Shown: positions 32,220-43,274 of the stretch, piece by piece
Numbering within the stretch: the first letter of the stretch is position 1
Layout: every line of letters starts with the position of its first letter
NCBI GenBank assembly: GCA_030035585.1
Contig: CM057462.1
Coordinates: forward strand, 112,339,234 to 112,403,233
Source: Dugong dugon
Lineage: Eukaryota; Chordata; Mammalia; Sirenia; Dugongidae
Reading direction: 5' to 3'
DNA length: 64,000 nucleotides
Position numbers and translations under genes: made by a program
The notes under the pieces: model-generated
Database searches by the model: none
Seen by the model: only the letters and a program-made list of their open reading frames with translations
Told to the model about the DNA's origin: nothing

Positions 32220-33200
32220 AAAAAGTCAGTGAATACTTATAAGGACTTCAGCTTTTACTCTGAGAGAAATAGTTATTCATTGTAGGATTTTTGAGCAAAA
32301 GCATGGCATGATCTGACTTATATTCTAAAAGAATTGTTTTGGCTATGGTATTGAGAATAGATTGAAGGAAAGCAAGGGGAGAAACTTAGAAAACGCTTAG
32401 TTAACAGATTATAATCTTAGAAAAAGATGGTAGCAGTGGTGGTGATAAGAAATTACAAGATTCTGGACATATTTTGTAGTTGGCATCAACAGATCTCAGG
32501 AATATGGGGAGTGAAAGAGAGTAGTCAAAAATGACTTCACAAGTTTTAATATGAGTAAGTAGAAAAATGTCATTGCCTTTAACTGAGAAAGGGAAAGTTT
32601 TGAGTAAAGATGGTTAGAACTTAGGAAAAAATAAAAGGTGAAACTTTGATATGTCTTCTAGATAGCTAAAATACAGATGTTCAGGGGCCACATCTGTATT
32701 ATATGATATCCATATGATATATGGATTTATGAGTCTAGAATTAATGATCCATAAATGTAATGAAAATAGTGGAGTATTCAACTTACATTTGGTGTTTTAA
32801 TTCCTTAGACTGAATAACATCACAAAGAGGGAATAGATTAAAAAAAGAGAAGACATCCAAAGACTGAGCCCCGAAGTACTTTAATGCTAAGAGACTAGAG
32901 AGCGCATACACACAAAGCATGATGTAAAAAGACTGGGCATTCATGCTGGAGAAAAAGCAAGGCTGTGTGGTTCAAGTGAAGAAAGACTTTCTACCAAGAG
33001 AGTGTGATCACGTGTTCAAATGCTCTGAATAGTCAGTGAGTTGAGGACAGATAATTGATTACTGGACTTCATAATGCAGATGTTATTGGTGACATTGACA
33101 AAAGATGTGTTGGTGAAGAGGTAGAGACTAACACCTGATTACAGCATTTTTTAGAGATAATGGGAAGGGAAGAAATAAGCAGAGGGAATGAAAACATCTC
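32220..33200. repeat. Ancient mammalian interspersed repeat, part 2
   Basis: Phrases such as 'catggcatgatctgacttat', 'tggctatggtattgagaata', 'agactgagccccgaagtact' and 'gttattggtgacattgac' follow the order of a common old mammalian repeat whose start lies at 27960-28310. The cluster 28379-31830 therefore landed inside it. The family assignment is uncertain. Confidence 0.5.
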
Positions 33201-33344
33201 TATTAGTTTTGCTGTAATATGTAGATAATACATTTATTTGGAAACATAAGCAGCAGATTTGATAATTGGTTAAGGGGGATAACCTCCTACTCATCCAGTC
33301 TCTAAATGCACTGGATGCTGGTCTTTAAATGCACTCCATATTTC

Positions 33345-33496
33345 AGCAACCTTGCTGGCATAGTGGTTAAGAGCTACTGTTGCTAACCAAAAGATCGGCA
33401 GTCTGAATCCAGCAGATGTTCCTTGGAAGCCTGATGGGGAAGTTCTGCTCTGTCCTCTGGGGTCGCTATGCATCAGAATCGACTCGACGGCAATGT
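33345..33496 (+). repeat. AfroSINE, internally deleted subtype
   Basis: Head 'gcaaccttgctggcatagtg', then 'ctaaccaaaagatcggcagt', with a direct junction 'ccttggaagcctgatgggg' where the roughly 45-nt middle is absent, and tail 'ggggtcgctatgcatcagaa' with 'tcgactcgacggcaatg'. Confidence 0.87.
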
Positions 33497-33520
33497 TTTT
33501 TTTGGGGGGGGTGGTAATTT

Positions 33521-33700
33521 TGCAGTTGATTCTGACCAGAGTGATCCCGTAGGGTAGAGTAGAACTGTCCCATAGGGTTTCCAAGGCCGTAAATCTTTAC
33601 AGAAGCAGACTGCCACATCGTTCTTCTAAGGTGCTGCTGGTGGGCTCAAACCACTGACCTTTCCAGTTAGCAGCCCAGTGCTTAACCACTACCCTACCTC
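33521..33700 (-). repeat. AfroSINE, near full length
   Basis: Reversed tail 'tgcagttgattctgaccaga', 'agtagaactgtcccataggg', 'acagaagcagactgccacat', reversed B-box 'gggctcaaaccactgacc' and head 'cagcccagtgcttaaccac'. It lies tail-to-tail with the previous copy, with a G/T-rich spacer of about 24 bases. Confidence 0.87.
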
Positions 33701-33799
33701 TCCTACTCATTCCATCTTGTTAAAACTATCTTTCCATGATTTTCCTTATTTAATATTATTTCTCCTTTCCCTTCATCTAAACCTCATATTGTTCTAAGT

Positions 33800-34010
33800 T
33801 TATACCTCTCTTAACATTTAGTCCTATCTTGATTTATATGGTAATTTTTGTTACTTTTCTTATCTCCCTGATAGACTGTCAAATACTTGAGGGTACAAAA
33901 CTTTCTTCCGCATCATTGTGTTCTTCTAAGTACCTAGCATGATGCCTTGCATATAGTAAGTTTTGAATACCTGTTTGCAAGATGAATGAGTATTTGTCAG
34001 ATGAACAACC
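33800..34010 (+). repeat. L2 LINE 3' end
   Basis: 'ctgatagactgtcaaatact', 'tgagggtacaaaactttctt', 'taagtacctagcatgatgcc', 'ttgcatatagtaagttttga' and 'gatgaatgag' follow the well-known L2 3' end. Confidence 0.7.
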
Positions 34011-36754
34011 ATTCCTGAAAAAAAAAGGCAAAAATTAGTATAAATATTAGTGTGAGTTTTAACTATCATTTATGAGTTACATTATAATATTTAGTTAAAA
34101 ATCCAGTCATTGTTTTTGATAATTTCATTATTCAATTAATCTGTTATGTTTCACTCTAAGAATATCTGCAAACTGGTTCTTTTGGCCCTTTTACATTTAT
34201 GTAGTCATATTTAACTCAGACTTCCATTCAATCTGTCATTATAAGAAGTAGCTTTATGGCATAATGAACAACCTCATTTCCAGCAATTTTTTAAAATAAG
34301 TTAAAACTATCAACTAAAATTCCCTGATATGATTCATTAATAACTACGTTTCTGTTAATATTTTATTACAACTTTGCAGATGGTATAAAATGAATGTCCA
34401 ACAATTATAATATCTTTTCTCACATTATATAAATATGTGCAATAAGTTTATGAACAAAGCATGAAAGATCTGAAAGCTCTATTCATAGCAATGTAGATTA
34501 TTTTGTTCATTTAAATACATAAATTAAGTACCGTGGGACACTGGCAAACAAGGTTCATCGTACATTATTACGTGAATCAAATTTATTTTGATTTCTAGCA
34601 ATAAAAACTTACACTGGTTGTCTTAGGCTGAAAGGAAAATCTGTTAGAAGAAAGCAGAGAAGCTGGAAATCATGATGGGAAGGAAGCATGACTGTTATCA
34701 CGTGATGGTGGGCTTTCCTTTTAGAACACTGTCAAATATGACTCACCTCCAACAATGCCCAAAGTTTGAAATTCTCAGGAGGAAATATCTGATTAGCTTA
34801 ACTTGGATCAATAAGCTATATAACAAGATAGCATACTTGAGGTCACTTAAAGCTTACATTTTTGTGTCAGGGGTAGTTCACATAAAAGCAGAAATAATAG
34901 CTAGGGAAACACCACTAGAGACACAAGTGAAAATAGTTCTTTAGAGATTATTTTCAACTGTAAAAATGGATTTGCTACATGTTGACTGATTTTATTTCCT
35001 CACTGATGTTTTCAATGAAAATTTCTTTGTATTCATTTATTTCTTTTTCATTCATTCAATTATAGACCAATTATTCAGTCTTTGCATCATGCACTTGACT
35101 AGGAATCTGCACTGTGGATAGTGATCAATGACAAGTTCTTGCCTTCAAGAGGCTTTTAATGGAGCAAGTGTGAAAATATGTATCCAGATAATTATAGTGT
35201 TATGTTAAAATTTGTGCAAACTCAGACTAGGGGGTAAATTTCCTTGAGAGATACTATTATCTGTCACGAAATCAGAAGATCTCTAAATTATTCAATGTTG
35301 AACGCCCAGTAGTCTTAAGATACTAATCATTTTCAATCATGTTCAGATATTTTATAAGACTTGGGACAGTGATCTGAAGTGAAAAGTTGGAAATCCCATT
35401 ACTAAATCCTTAAGCTTCTTAGCCTCTGAAGGATTTTTTGTTTGATAGTACTTCTTCAATTCTATAAAATGATAAATAGCAGAATATTACTGGAGTTTAA
35501 ATATTTCTGAGAGGGCAATTCTTCACTTCCTGCTGTTTACAAGTAAAACACTGTCTACAAATAATATATTACATTAGCTGTCCTCTTTATTATAAAGCCA
35601 TGTTGAATACTTGTAACATTTATAAAAAGACACCAACTGATTGCAAGATGAGCGTTACCCTTGAGAAAATTATGAACACATTTATTTCAGTCTTATGCAT
35701 TTGAAACTAATTTTCTGGTAATATCAAAAGTGTTCATAGAATTAATTTCCTGTCAGTTCAGCAGTATTCAAGTGAATATTTTATGATTTTGCATTAGCTG
35801 TATTTGTCTAGAGTTGTGACATGATCGAGTCATTCTCTGAGGGAAACACATTAATAATTAAACTCTGTCCAATGTGGAGTGCTAAAGATGACAGCATAAT
35901 TGTACATTTTCAGAGACCGTTTCAGAAGGCAGAGAAGGAGAATTGCCCTGCCACCATTTAAATGTCAATTTAGAATTTCTTCCTAAAATTAAAACAGTAC
36001 TTCAGAAAAAGAAAAAAAAAAAATGGGGGGGAGGGGTGAGTTGATGTCAAATTTGGAAACTGTTCTCTTTACTTTCTCTTTATTTTAAAATGTGAGTTAA
36101 ATGCAAATAGCCTAATTCATTCTTTCATTCTCATGCTGAAAAAACTGTCAGGAGTTTTTTCCTTTGGCAACATCATCAACGGCCTTTGAACCAAGACTGT
36201 TTAAATGATAAATACTACTTGCATAGATTAACTTCACAGGAAATAGTGCAGCTGACATGAGAGACTTTCATTGGTTTCAGTTCTTATATTTGAGTCTTTT
36301 TAACCTAGGTAACTTCAGCAATAGTTTAAGATTTTAATCTACTTCCCAGTCAAATAGTTGTAGATGGATCACTATATGTGTCTTTATTTATGTTTTCTAT
36401 TCCGATTCTTAAAATGAAGTTATTGGATTTTTAGAAGTAATATTTTTAAAAATTTCTGAGGCATATATATCATACACATTTAAATTCACGTTTGTGTTTT
36501 TCTACTTAGACAAACTGTGGTAAAGAATTGTGACCGGAGAAAACTTAATAAAACTGAATTCCACAGAAACCAAGACCAGAGGCATGAAAATAGTCCCAAA
36601 ATAATTTGAGTTAAGTCTGCTGTTGAAGAAAGTCTAGCAGGTAACCCCCCAATGAACTCAGTCTTTTTCACATATATACCTTCCTTAGAAATGATAAATG
36701 CTTTCTCATTATCTAATACTTGCTGAACAATCACAGAACCTTTGAAAAATTTCA
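34011..36754. other. Longest stretch with few recognised repeats
   Basis: Apart from an ancient repeat at about 35035-35270 (ATTCATT-rich start, then a 'ttcttgccttcaagaggctt' type block) I see no repeat family here, no exon with splice context and no CpG island. 35400-36350 has non-repetitive, mixed composition and is the best place in the window to look for conserved non-coding elements. That is inference only. Confidence 0.4.
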
Positions 36755-36960
36755 CTTTTAGGAATTTATCCTAAAGAAATGATACTAGGTAATTTAACTG
36801 GCCGCATTATTTATAAAAGGAAAATAAATGGAAATTCATTTAGCTTAATGACTAAAAATAGGAAATTAGTTAAATAAATTATGACATATTTATATCATTA
36901 AATCTTCTAATGCTGCAGAGATAAAAACTTTCAGGGACTAGAAAACTGTTTATTCATCTT
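36755..36960 (+). mobile_element. Old L1 ORF2 3'-end fragment
   Basis: 'aggaatttatcctaaagaaa', 'ggccgcattatttataaaag', 'aattagttaaataaattatg' and 'taatgctgcagagataaaa' follow the familiar L1M order on the plus strand. Confidence 0.78.
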
Positions 36961-37520
36961 TTAAAAAATTCATTTATTTATTCATTCCACAAATATTCAT
37001 TAAATGCTTATTAACTGCCAAACAGTGTCTTAGGTGTTGGAGGTAGGGCAATGAAGAGAATATCCCTGGCTTTATGGAGTTGGCATTCTAGAGGGGAGAT
37101 TTTGACAATAAACATATGCAGATGCCATGTGTCAGGAGGTAGTAAAAGCCTTGAAGAATTAAGTAAATTAAGTACCGGATTGGAGATGGAGTTATTCAAA
37201 TGGCTGGCCAGGGAAGACCTCTGAGGAGGTAAAAATAAAGAGTTAGTCATAAGATATTTGGTGGCAGAGCAACCCTGGGCATGTAATTGAGAAATATAAA
37301 ATCTGAGATGGCAACAGGCTTGGAGTGACTGAGAAGAAGCAAGGGCTGTGTGATGAGAGTAGGTGAGAAAGGAGGCAGAAATCCAAAGAAGAGTAGCCTT
37401 CAGCATTTGGTGCCTATTGGTCAACAGAAAGACTTGGAACATTTTTGTAAGTCAGATGGGAAGTCACTGGAGATTTCTGAGGAGAGGACTGGCATGATTT
37501 GACTTTTTAAAAGTAAATTT
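36961..37520. repeat. Ancient mammalian interspersed repeat
   Basis: It starts 'tcatttatttattcattcca' with 'caaatattcattaaatgc', then 'tatggagttggcattctaga', 'ccagggaagacctctgagga' and 'aggactggcatgatttgact'. It is the same family as the pieces at 27960 and 32220. The 143-codon open frame on the minus strand is antisense to it and not a gene. Confidence 0.55.
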
Positions 37521-37614
37521 TATGATATATTAAGTGTAAAAAAAGCTGTTAAATAGGCATCATGAGCAGCTTGTCGTAGTGTGTAAGGATATGTGTGTTG
37601 ATTTTTAGTTTTGT

Positions 37615-37765
37615 AATGACTCCTTCCCCTCTGAACTCTAAACTGCATCAAGGCAGAAGCTGGTGCCTATTTTGCTCAGTGCTATAACCATCGCTTAGCT
37701 TACTGCCTGACTTATCCTAGGCACATAGTAAAATGCACTGGATAAATGAATGAGGGAATGAAAGA
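37615..37765 (+). repeat. L2 LINE 3' end
   Basis: 'actctaaactgcatcaaggc', 'agaagctggtgcctattttg', 'ctgacttatcctaggcacat' and 'gataaatgaatgagggaatg' match L2 3' order. Confidence 0.68.
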
Positions 37766-37784
37766 GTAAATATTTTAAAAGGCT

Positions 37785-37808
37785 AAATCCATTGCCGTTG
37801 AGTCGATG
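37785..37808 (-). repeat. AfroSINE tail scrap
   Basis: About 24 bases of reversed tail including 'attgccgttgagtcgatga'. The rest of the SINE is absent. Confidence 0.55.
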
Positions 37809-38084
37809 AAAATCATGTTTTCTTTTCATCACCTGGCTGTAACTTTGCTGCAAAATTGTTGGTCCCTCCTGCCTAATTGTACCAGTCACTGCTGGAGTCC
37901 CACAAGTCTTGGTCTTGGGAGGTATCCAGGTAATATTCACTGGTAATTATGTCATAGTGCTTTTGAAAAAAATTAAATGAGTTAATCTTTGTAAGGTCCT
38001 TAGCAGAGTGTGGGATATGTAAAAACAAACAAAAACCCCACAATGATTGTAACTGTTCTATACCGTCAAAATTTTCTATAAAAG

Positions 38085-38628
38085 CTCATTGTTCTCCTGA
38101 GACTATGGCCCCCAGACACCATTTTAGCTCAGTGGTGAAGACACTTCTGAGGTTCACCATTCAGCCAGGGATTAGACAGCCCACACAACAAAACGGGACT
38201 AATGAGGCACAGTAGTCCATGGACAAGGACTAGAAGGCAGAAGGGGACAGGAAAGCAAGGTTGAGTAAGGAGAGAGTTGACATGTAGTGGGGCTGTTAAC
38301 CATTGTCATAGAGCAACATGTGTACTAACTGTTTAATGAGAAACTATTTTGTTCTGTAAACCTTCATTTAAAGTGAGAAAGCAGCACAACTGGAAGAACG
38401 TAATTGATGTCACTGAATTGTGCATGTAGAAATTTTTGAAATGGTGTATCTTTGGCTATGTATATTTTCACCAAAAAAAAAAAAGGTCGAGAAGGGAGAG
38501 GGTTGACATGTCGTGGGGTTGTTAACCAATGTCATAAAACAATATGTGTACTGGCTGTTTAATGAGAAACTATTTGTTCTGTAAGGCTTCACCTAAAGTA
38601 CAATTAAAAAAAAAAAACTCATTGTTCT
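38085..38628 (+). mobile_element. 5'-truncated L1 3' UTR with TSD
   Basis: The body (38096-38617) begins inside the 3' UTR ('gactatggcccccagacacc'). It carries both tail modules (about 38280-38375 and 38505-38605) with the short spacer and an internal A12 run, and ends in a poly-A. Flanking direct repeats 'ctcattgttct' occur at 38085-38095 and 38618-38628. Confidence 0.93.
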
Positions 38629-39616
38629 TATATTGATGAATAGAAATAGTGAAAAATTATAAAGATAACCTACGTCATTTAATAGGTATGAAATTTTAAA
38701 TTCACTTTAGGAAAGAAATATTAGAAAATCATTTCTCAGAATTCACTTATTTAGAATTTAGAGATTGTATGACATTTCTCTTTGCAGCAGACAATATGAA
38801 AAGTGACTTGCAAAGAGGTGAACTACGTGGACAAAAACCCAGGGGACACGTCTATATATTTCTTTTCAAACAATTTAGCTCCAAATACTACAATTAACTA
38901 AACCTCAGTCTCTCAATTGTTAGGAATTGTGATTGCTATTTTCATTTTGCCTTTTCAGCACCAACTTCTAGAAGAATGAGGCAAATGACAATATATCCCT
39001 GGGCAATTTTTGGAATTTATTCAGAAAAATATCTTCCAGACTGCACTATGCTGTCAAAATCCATTCCTACCTTTCTCTACTTTTTACATCTACATTTACA
39101 CAACTCTGCAGTGATCACCAATATTTCAAATGATCTAAGGCCCTAGATTTCATTACGATCTTTGGACTCCACTAATTTAGGCAGAAATGAAAAACATTGA
39201 ATTTTATCTTCCAACATTTTGGAGTTAAAAATATATTTTATAAAACAAATTCAATTAAGTAGCATGCATCCAACTTTGGAAGGTTCTCATTAAAAATTTT
39301 CTATAGTCTATGAGTTTTTCTTTCAATACAAGAAATATATAGTAATTACAAAGTTAACTATCATACTTGGAGAACTGATTATCTGATTACTTAATAAAAT
39401 GATTTCTCTGAGAAATAACATATACATTTTGTACAAGTTAACATTCCTAACAGTATTCATGTAGGACAAAATGTGTAACAATAACAATATAGAAATACTA
39501 AATATTTATTTGATTGTTCACAAGACTCTTCAGGAATTGGAAGGCTCATTTTGAAAATTTATCATGACAGAATTATATTTATGGAGACACTAAAAAATGC
39601 AAGAAGAGCGTACCCA
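38629..39616. other. AT-rich intergenic DNA
   Basis: No gene and no repeat family recognised. Confidence 0.4.
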
Positions 39617-39742
39617 TTTTAGTCGAGTTGATTCTGACTCATAGCGACCCTACAGGATGGAGTAGAACTGCCCCATACAGTTTCCAAGGAGCTGCTGGTG
39701 GATTCGAACTGCCAACCTTAACCACTGTGCCACTAGGTCTCC
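39617..39742 (-). repeat. AfroSINE, internally deleted subtype
   Basis: Reversed tail 'agtcgagttgattctgactc', then 'gaactgccccatacagtttc' joined directly to 'caaggagctgctggtggat', and head 'aaccttaaccactgtgccac'. It lacks the 45-nt middle and also part of the head. Confidence 0.87.
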
Positions 39743-39810
39743 AAAAGCAGAGCATAGGCAAGTGTATTCACTAGAATTTCTAACAGGCAACTTTTTTTTT
39801 TTTTAACTGA

Positions 39811-39858
39811 CTGTTGCTATGAATCGGAATCGACTCGACAGCAATGGGTTTGGTTTGA
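39811..39858 (+). repeat. AfroSINE 3' tail fragment
   Basis: Tail only: 'ctgttgctatgaatcggaat', 'cgactcgacagcaatgggtt', 'tggtttga'. It is preceded by a T14 run. Confidence 0.82.
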
Positions 39859-40539
39859 TTTTATTACATGTGTTTGACATCTTTGTAAAATTAGGATTTC
39901 TTCTGTGTGTGTATCACGCCAAGTCCAAATTAACAAAGTTTTGTTTTGTTTGAACTGTATATCAGGATTAGAATAGTCTGCAGAAGATCATAGTTCTAAA
40001 AAACAAATTCTTGCTTTCCATTTATAGAAAAATAATCAATAGATTTCGTTGGCTTTTGAATCCTTTATGAGCTAGGTTTTTTTTAACATTAAAATTATCA
40101 TTATAGATTATGAAAGTATAATATTTTTATCATAATATTAGTGGTGCCTTCTTAAAACATGTTAAGAATGGGATTACTCTGGGGTTACAGAACTATCATA
40201 GCCTTACTGAGGGGTCAAATGCAGGTCAAGTAAGAAAACTACTTTCAGCATCTTTACTTCCTATAATGCACTTGGATAGCCTCCGTTTCAGGGTCGTTGC
40301 AGATCAACATTTTGATGCCCTCTTGAGCCCCCACCACAGCTTCACCACTGGTCTTTCATCTGAATACATACTTTAAATTTAAAAATTAATATGCTCACAT
40401 TGTTTTAAAAACCACAGAAATGTGTCTAAAATTAATTCTTCCTTCCTACAGCCTTAGGTGAACTCCCCAGAGCTCAACGGTATTAGTAGTTTCTGGTTTG
40501 TTGTTACAGAAATTTTCAACACATTTACAGTAACATATA

Positions 40540-40825
40540 TGTATACATTTTTGTGTAAACTTCACGAAGTTTTTATATAAAACTTTTTTCAGATGAATGG
40601 GAGCATGATATATACTGTACCAGACCTTTTTTTCACTTAATAAATCTTGAACATCTTTTCATATTAGCCTTGTATTTTTAAGAAAATGGCAAAATATTCC
40701 ATTTTATGCTTATACTGTTGTTGTTTAACCATCCATTTACAGATGAAACCTTAAGATATTTCCAGTCATTGCAATTAAAAACAATACTGTAATAAATATT
40801 GTATAGAGGACTTTGTGTTCATGTA
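40540..40825 (-). mobile_element. Old L1 ORF2 3'-end fragment
   Basis: Plus-strand reading 'ggcaaaatattccattttat', 'taaccatccatttacagatg' and 'ttgcaattaaaaacaatact' matches the reversed end of L1M ORF2. Confidence 0.72.
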
Positions 40826-40943
40826 CAATATAAGCCTTCTATCCAAGAAGAAAATATCTTTCTATTTATTCAAAACTCCCCACCACCACCTCTACAGTGT
40901 TTCTCAGAAGAGAGTACAAGTGTTCTTTATATTTTAAAAAAAA

Positions 40944-41140
40944 GTTACCATCAAGTTGATTCCAACTCATGGCGACCCCATGTGTGTCAGAGTAGAACTG
41001 TGCTCTGCAGGGTTTTCAATGGCTGAATTTTTAGAACTAGATTGCCAGGCCTTTCTTCAGAGGCACCTCTGGGTGGATTTCACCTTCAACCTTTCTGTTA
41101 GCAGCCAAGCATATTAATCATTGCACCACCCAGGGACCCC
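40944..41140 (-). repeat. AfroSINE, variant-middle subfamily
   Basis: Reversed tail 'accatcaagttgattccaac', then the variant middle 'gcagggttttcaatggctga', 'attgccaggcctttcttcag' and 'aggcacctctgggtggat', and head 'attgcaccacccagggaccc'. It pairs with the copy at 18925-19110. Confidence 0.88.
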
Positions 41141-41159
41141 ATTCTTCATATCCACCTAT

Positions 41160-41357
41160 GACCTGTTCCTGTAGTGTCGATTCTGAATCATAGGAACCCT
41201 ATAGGACAGAGTAGAACCACCCCATAGGGTTTCCAAGGTTGTAATCTTTAGGGAAGCAGACCGCCCCATCTTTCTCCCAAGGAGTGGCTGATGAGTTCAA
41301 ACAGACAACATTTTGGTTAGCAGTTGAGCACTTAACCACTACACCACCAGGGCTCCT
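41160..41357 (-). repeat. AfroSINE, common subfamily
   Basis: Same orientation, about 20 bases from the previous copy: tail 'gtagtgtcgattctgaatca', middle 'tttagggaagcagaccgccc', head 'gagcacttaaccactacacc' with 'accagggctcc'. The two subfamilies sit in a head-to-tail pair. Confidence 0.9.
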
Positions 41358-41404
41358 TCGTTCTTCATATAGGTCTCTGTATATGGACCTCTTTGCCTAA
41401 AATA

Positions 41405-41640
41405 TGATCGCTGCTGCATACAAGATTTCTGGAGTCAGACTACTTTGGTTTATATCCAGCTCTACCAGTTACTAGCTCTCTGACCCTGAAAAATTTACTT
41501 AACGTCTTTGTGTGTTGGTTTATCTGTAAACTGGGCATAATAATAATGCCTATGTCGTGAGCTTGTATAAAACACATGGAAGAGCCGTTAGAAGAGTGCC
41601 AGACTCAATAGTAAGTGCTTAACAAAAGTTAATTATATCA
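41405..41640 (-). repeat. MIR SINE
   Basis: Reversed MIR: 'gagtcagactactttggttt', 'ccagctctaccagttactag', 'tatctgtaaactgggcataa' and 'gagtgccagactcaatagt'. One of the better preserved MIRs here. Confidence 0.85.
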
Positions 41641-41971
41641 TCATCAACATTATGTCTATTTCTAACATTTTGTGTGCTCATACATGATGCTAAGGAATTT
41701 CTATCTATATGCATTTTATTTAGAGGTCTTTATCAAGGATGTATTTTGAAGTTTTTAAAAATCCTTTTCAGCATTTATTGAAATGAACATATCATTATTT
41801 TCCTTTATCTTCTTAGGAATGCATAGATATTCATAAATAATTTTGTCTGTAGTTGCTTTTTTATTTTTAAGCTGTCTATCTCAGGTTTTGGTATGAATGT
41901 CATGCTTTCTTTACTGAAAAAAAGTGATAGCTTTTCTTTGTATGTGTGCTCTAGAAATCTTTTTTTTTTTT

Positions 41972-43274
41972 ATTGTACTTTAGCTGAAGGTTTACAGAAC
42001 AAATAGTTTCTCATTAAACAGTCAGTACACATATTGTTTTATGACATTGGTTAACAACCCCACAGCATTTCAACACTCTTCCTTCTCGACCTTGGAGGGC
42101 TTTTTTTTTTTTTTTTTTTTTGGTGAAAATATACATAGCCAAAGGTACCCTATTTCAAAAATTTCTACGTGTACAATTCAGTGACATAGATTATGTTCTT
42201 ACAGTTGTGCTGCTATACTCACTAACCTTTTCCAAATTATTCCATTACCATTGTCTTCAATTCACTGTCCCTTAGGCTTCCCATCAAACCTTTTGAGTTG
42301 GTCTTGTCAATTTGATCTCACATAGATAATTTTTCTTTTTCTTTTGTACTTTAGATGAAGGTTTACAGAACAAAATAGTTTCTCATTAAACAGTTAGTAC
42401 ACATATTGCCCTATGACAATGGTTAACAACCCCATGACACATCAACACTGTCCTTTCTCAACCTTGGGTTTCCTATCACCAGCTTTCCTGTCCCCTCCTG
42501 GCTTCTAGTACTTGTCCCTGGACTTCTGTGCCTCATTAGTCACATTTTGTTTTATGGGGCTGTCCAATCCCCAGCTGAACGGTGAACCTCAGGAGTGACT
42601 TCACCACTGAGCTAAAGGGTATCCGGGGACCATACTCTTGGGGTTTCTCCAGTCTCTGTCAGGCCAATAATCTAGTCTTTTTATGTGTGTTAGAATTTTG
42701 TTTTACATCCTTCTCCAGCTCTGTCCAGGACCCTCTGTCGTGATCCCAGTCAGAACAGTCAGTGGTGGTAACCAGGCACCATCTGGCTATACTGGACTCA
42801 GTCTGGTGGAGGCCTTGGTAGCTGTGGTCCATTAGTCCTTTGGACTAATCTTTTCCTTGTATCTTGTTTTCTTCATTCTCCCTTGCTCCCGAAGGGGTGA
42901 GACCAGTGGAGTATCTTAGATGGCTGCTCACAGGGTTTTAAGACCCCAGACGCTACTTACCAAGGTAGAATATAGAACATTGTCTTTCTAAACTGTGTTA
43001 TGCCAATTGAGCTAGATGTTCCCCAAGACCATGGTCCCCACAGCCCTCTGCCCAGCAATTCAGTTCCTCAGGGAGTTTGGATATGTCTATGGAACTTCCA
43101 TGACCTTTCTTTGTACAGGCTGTGCTGGCTTCCCCAGTATTGTGAACTGTTTTACCCTCCACCAACGTTACCACTTAACTATTGTCTATTTAATATTCCC
43201 CCACCCCCACCCCTCCCATCCCTCGTAACCAACAAAGATAGCTACTTTTTGTGTGTAAACTTTTTCATGAGTTT
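41972..43274 (-). repeat. L1 3' UTR with duplicated tail module
   Basis: Two copies of a module of about 120 bases, 41972-42092 and 42342-42463. Both read on the plus strand 'aaggtttacagaacaaa', 'tagtttctcattaaacag', 'tatgaca' and 'ggttaacaaccccac'. They are separated by a T-tract (about 42102-42121), 'ggtgaaaatatacatag' and about 200 further bases. The rest of the UTR (42464-43274) is the body shared with the 15971 and 61714 copies. Confidence 0.9.

Noticed and set aside
39617..39858. A second AfroSINE inverted-pair hairpin
   Set aside because: The plus-strand partner is only a 48-base tail, so the possible stem is short compared with the pair at 33345-33700.
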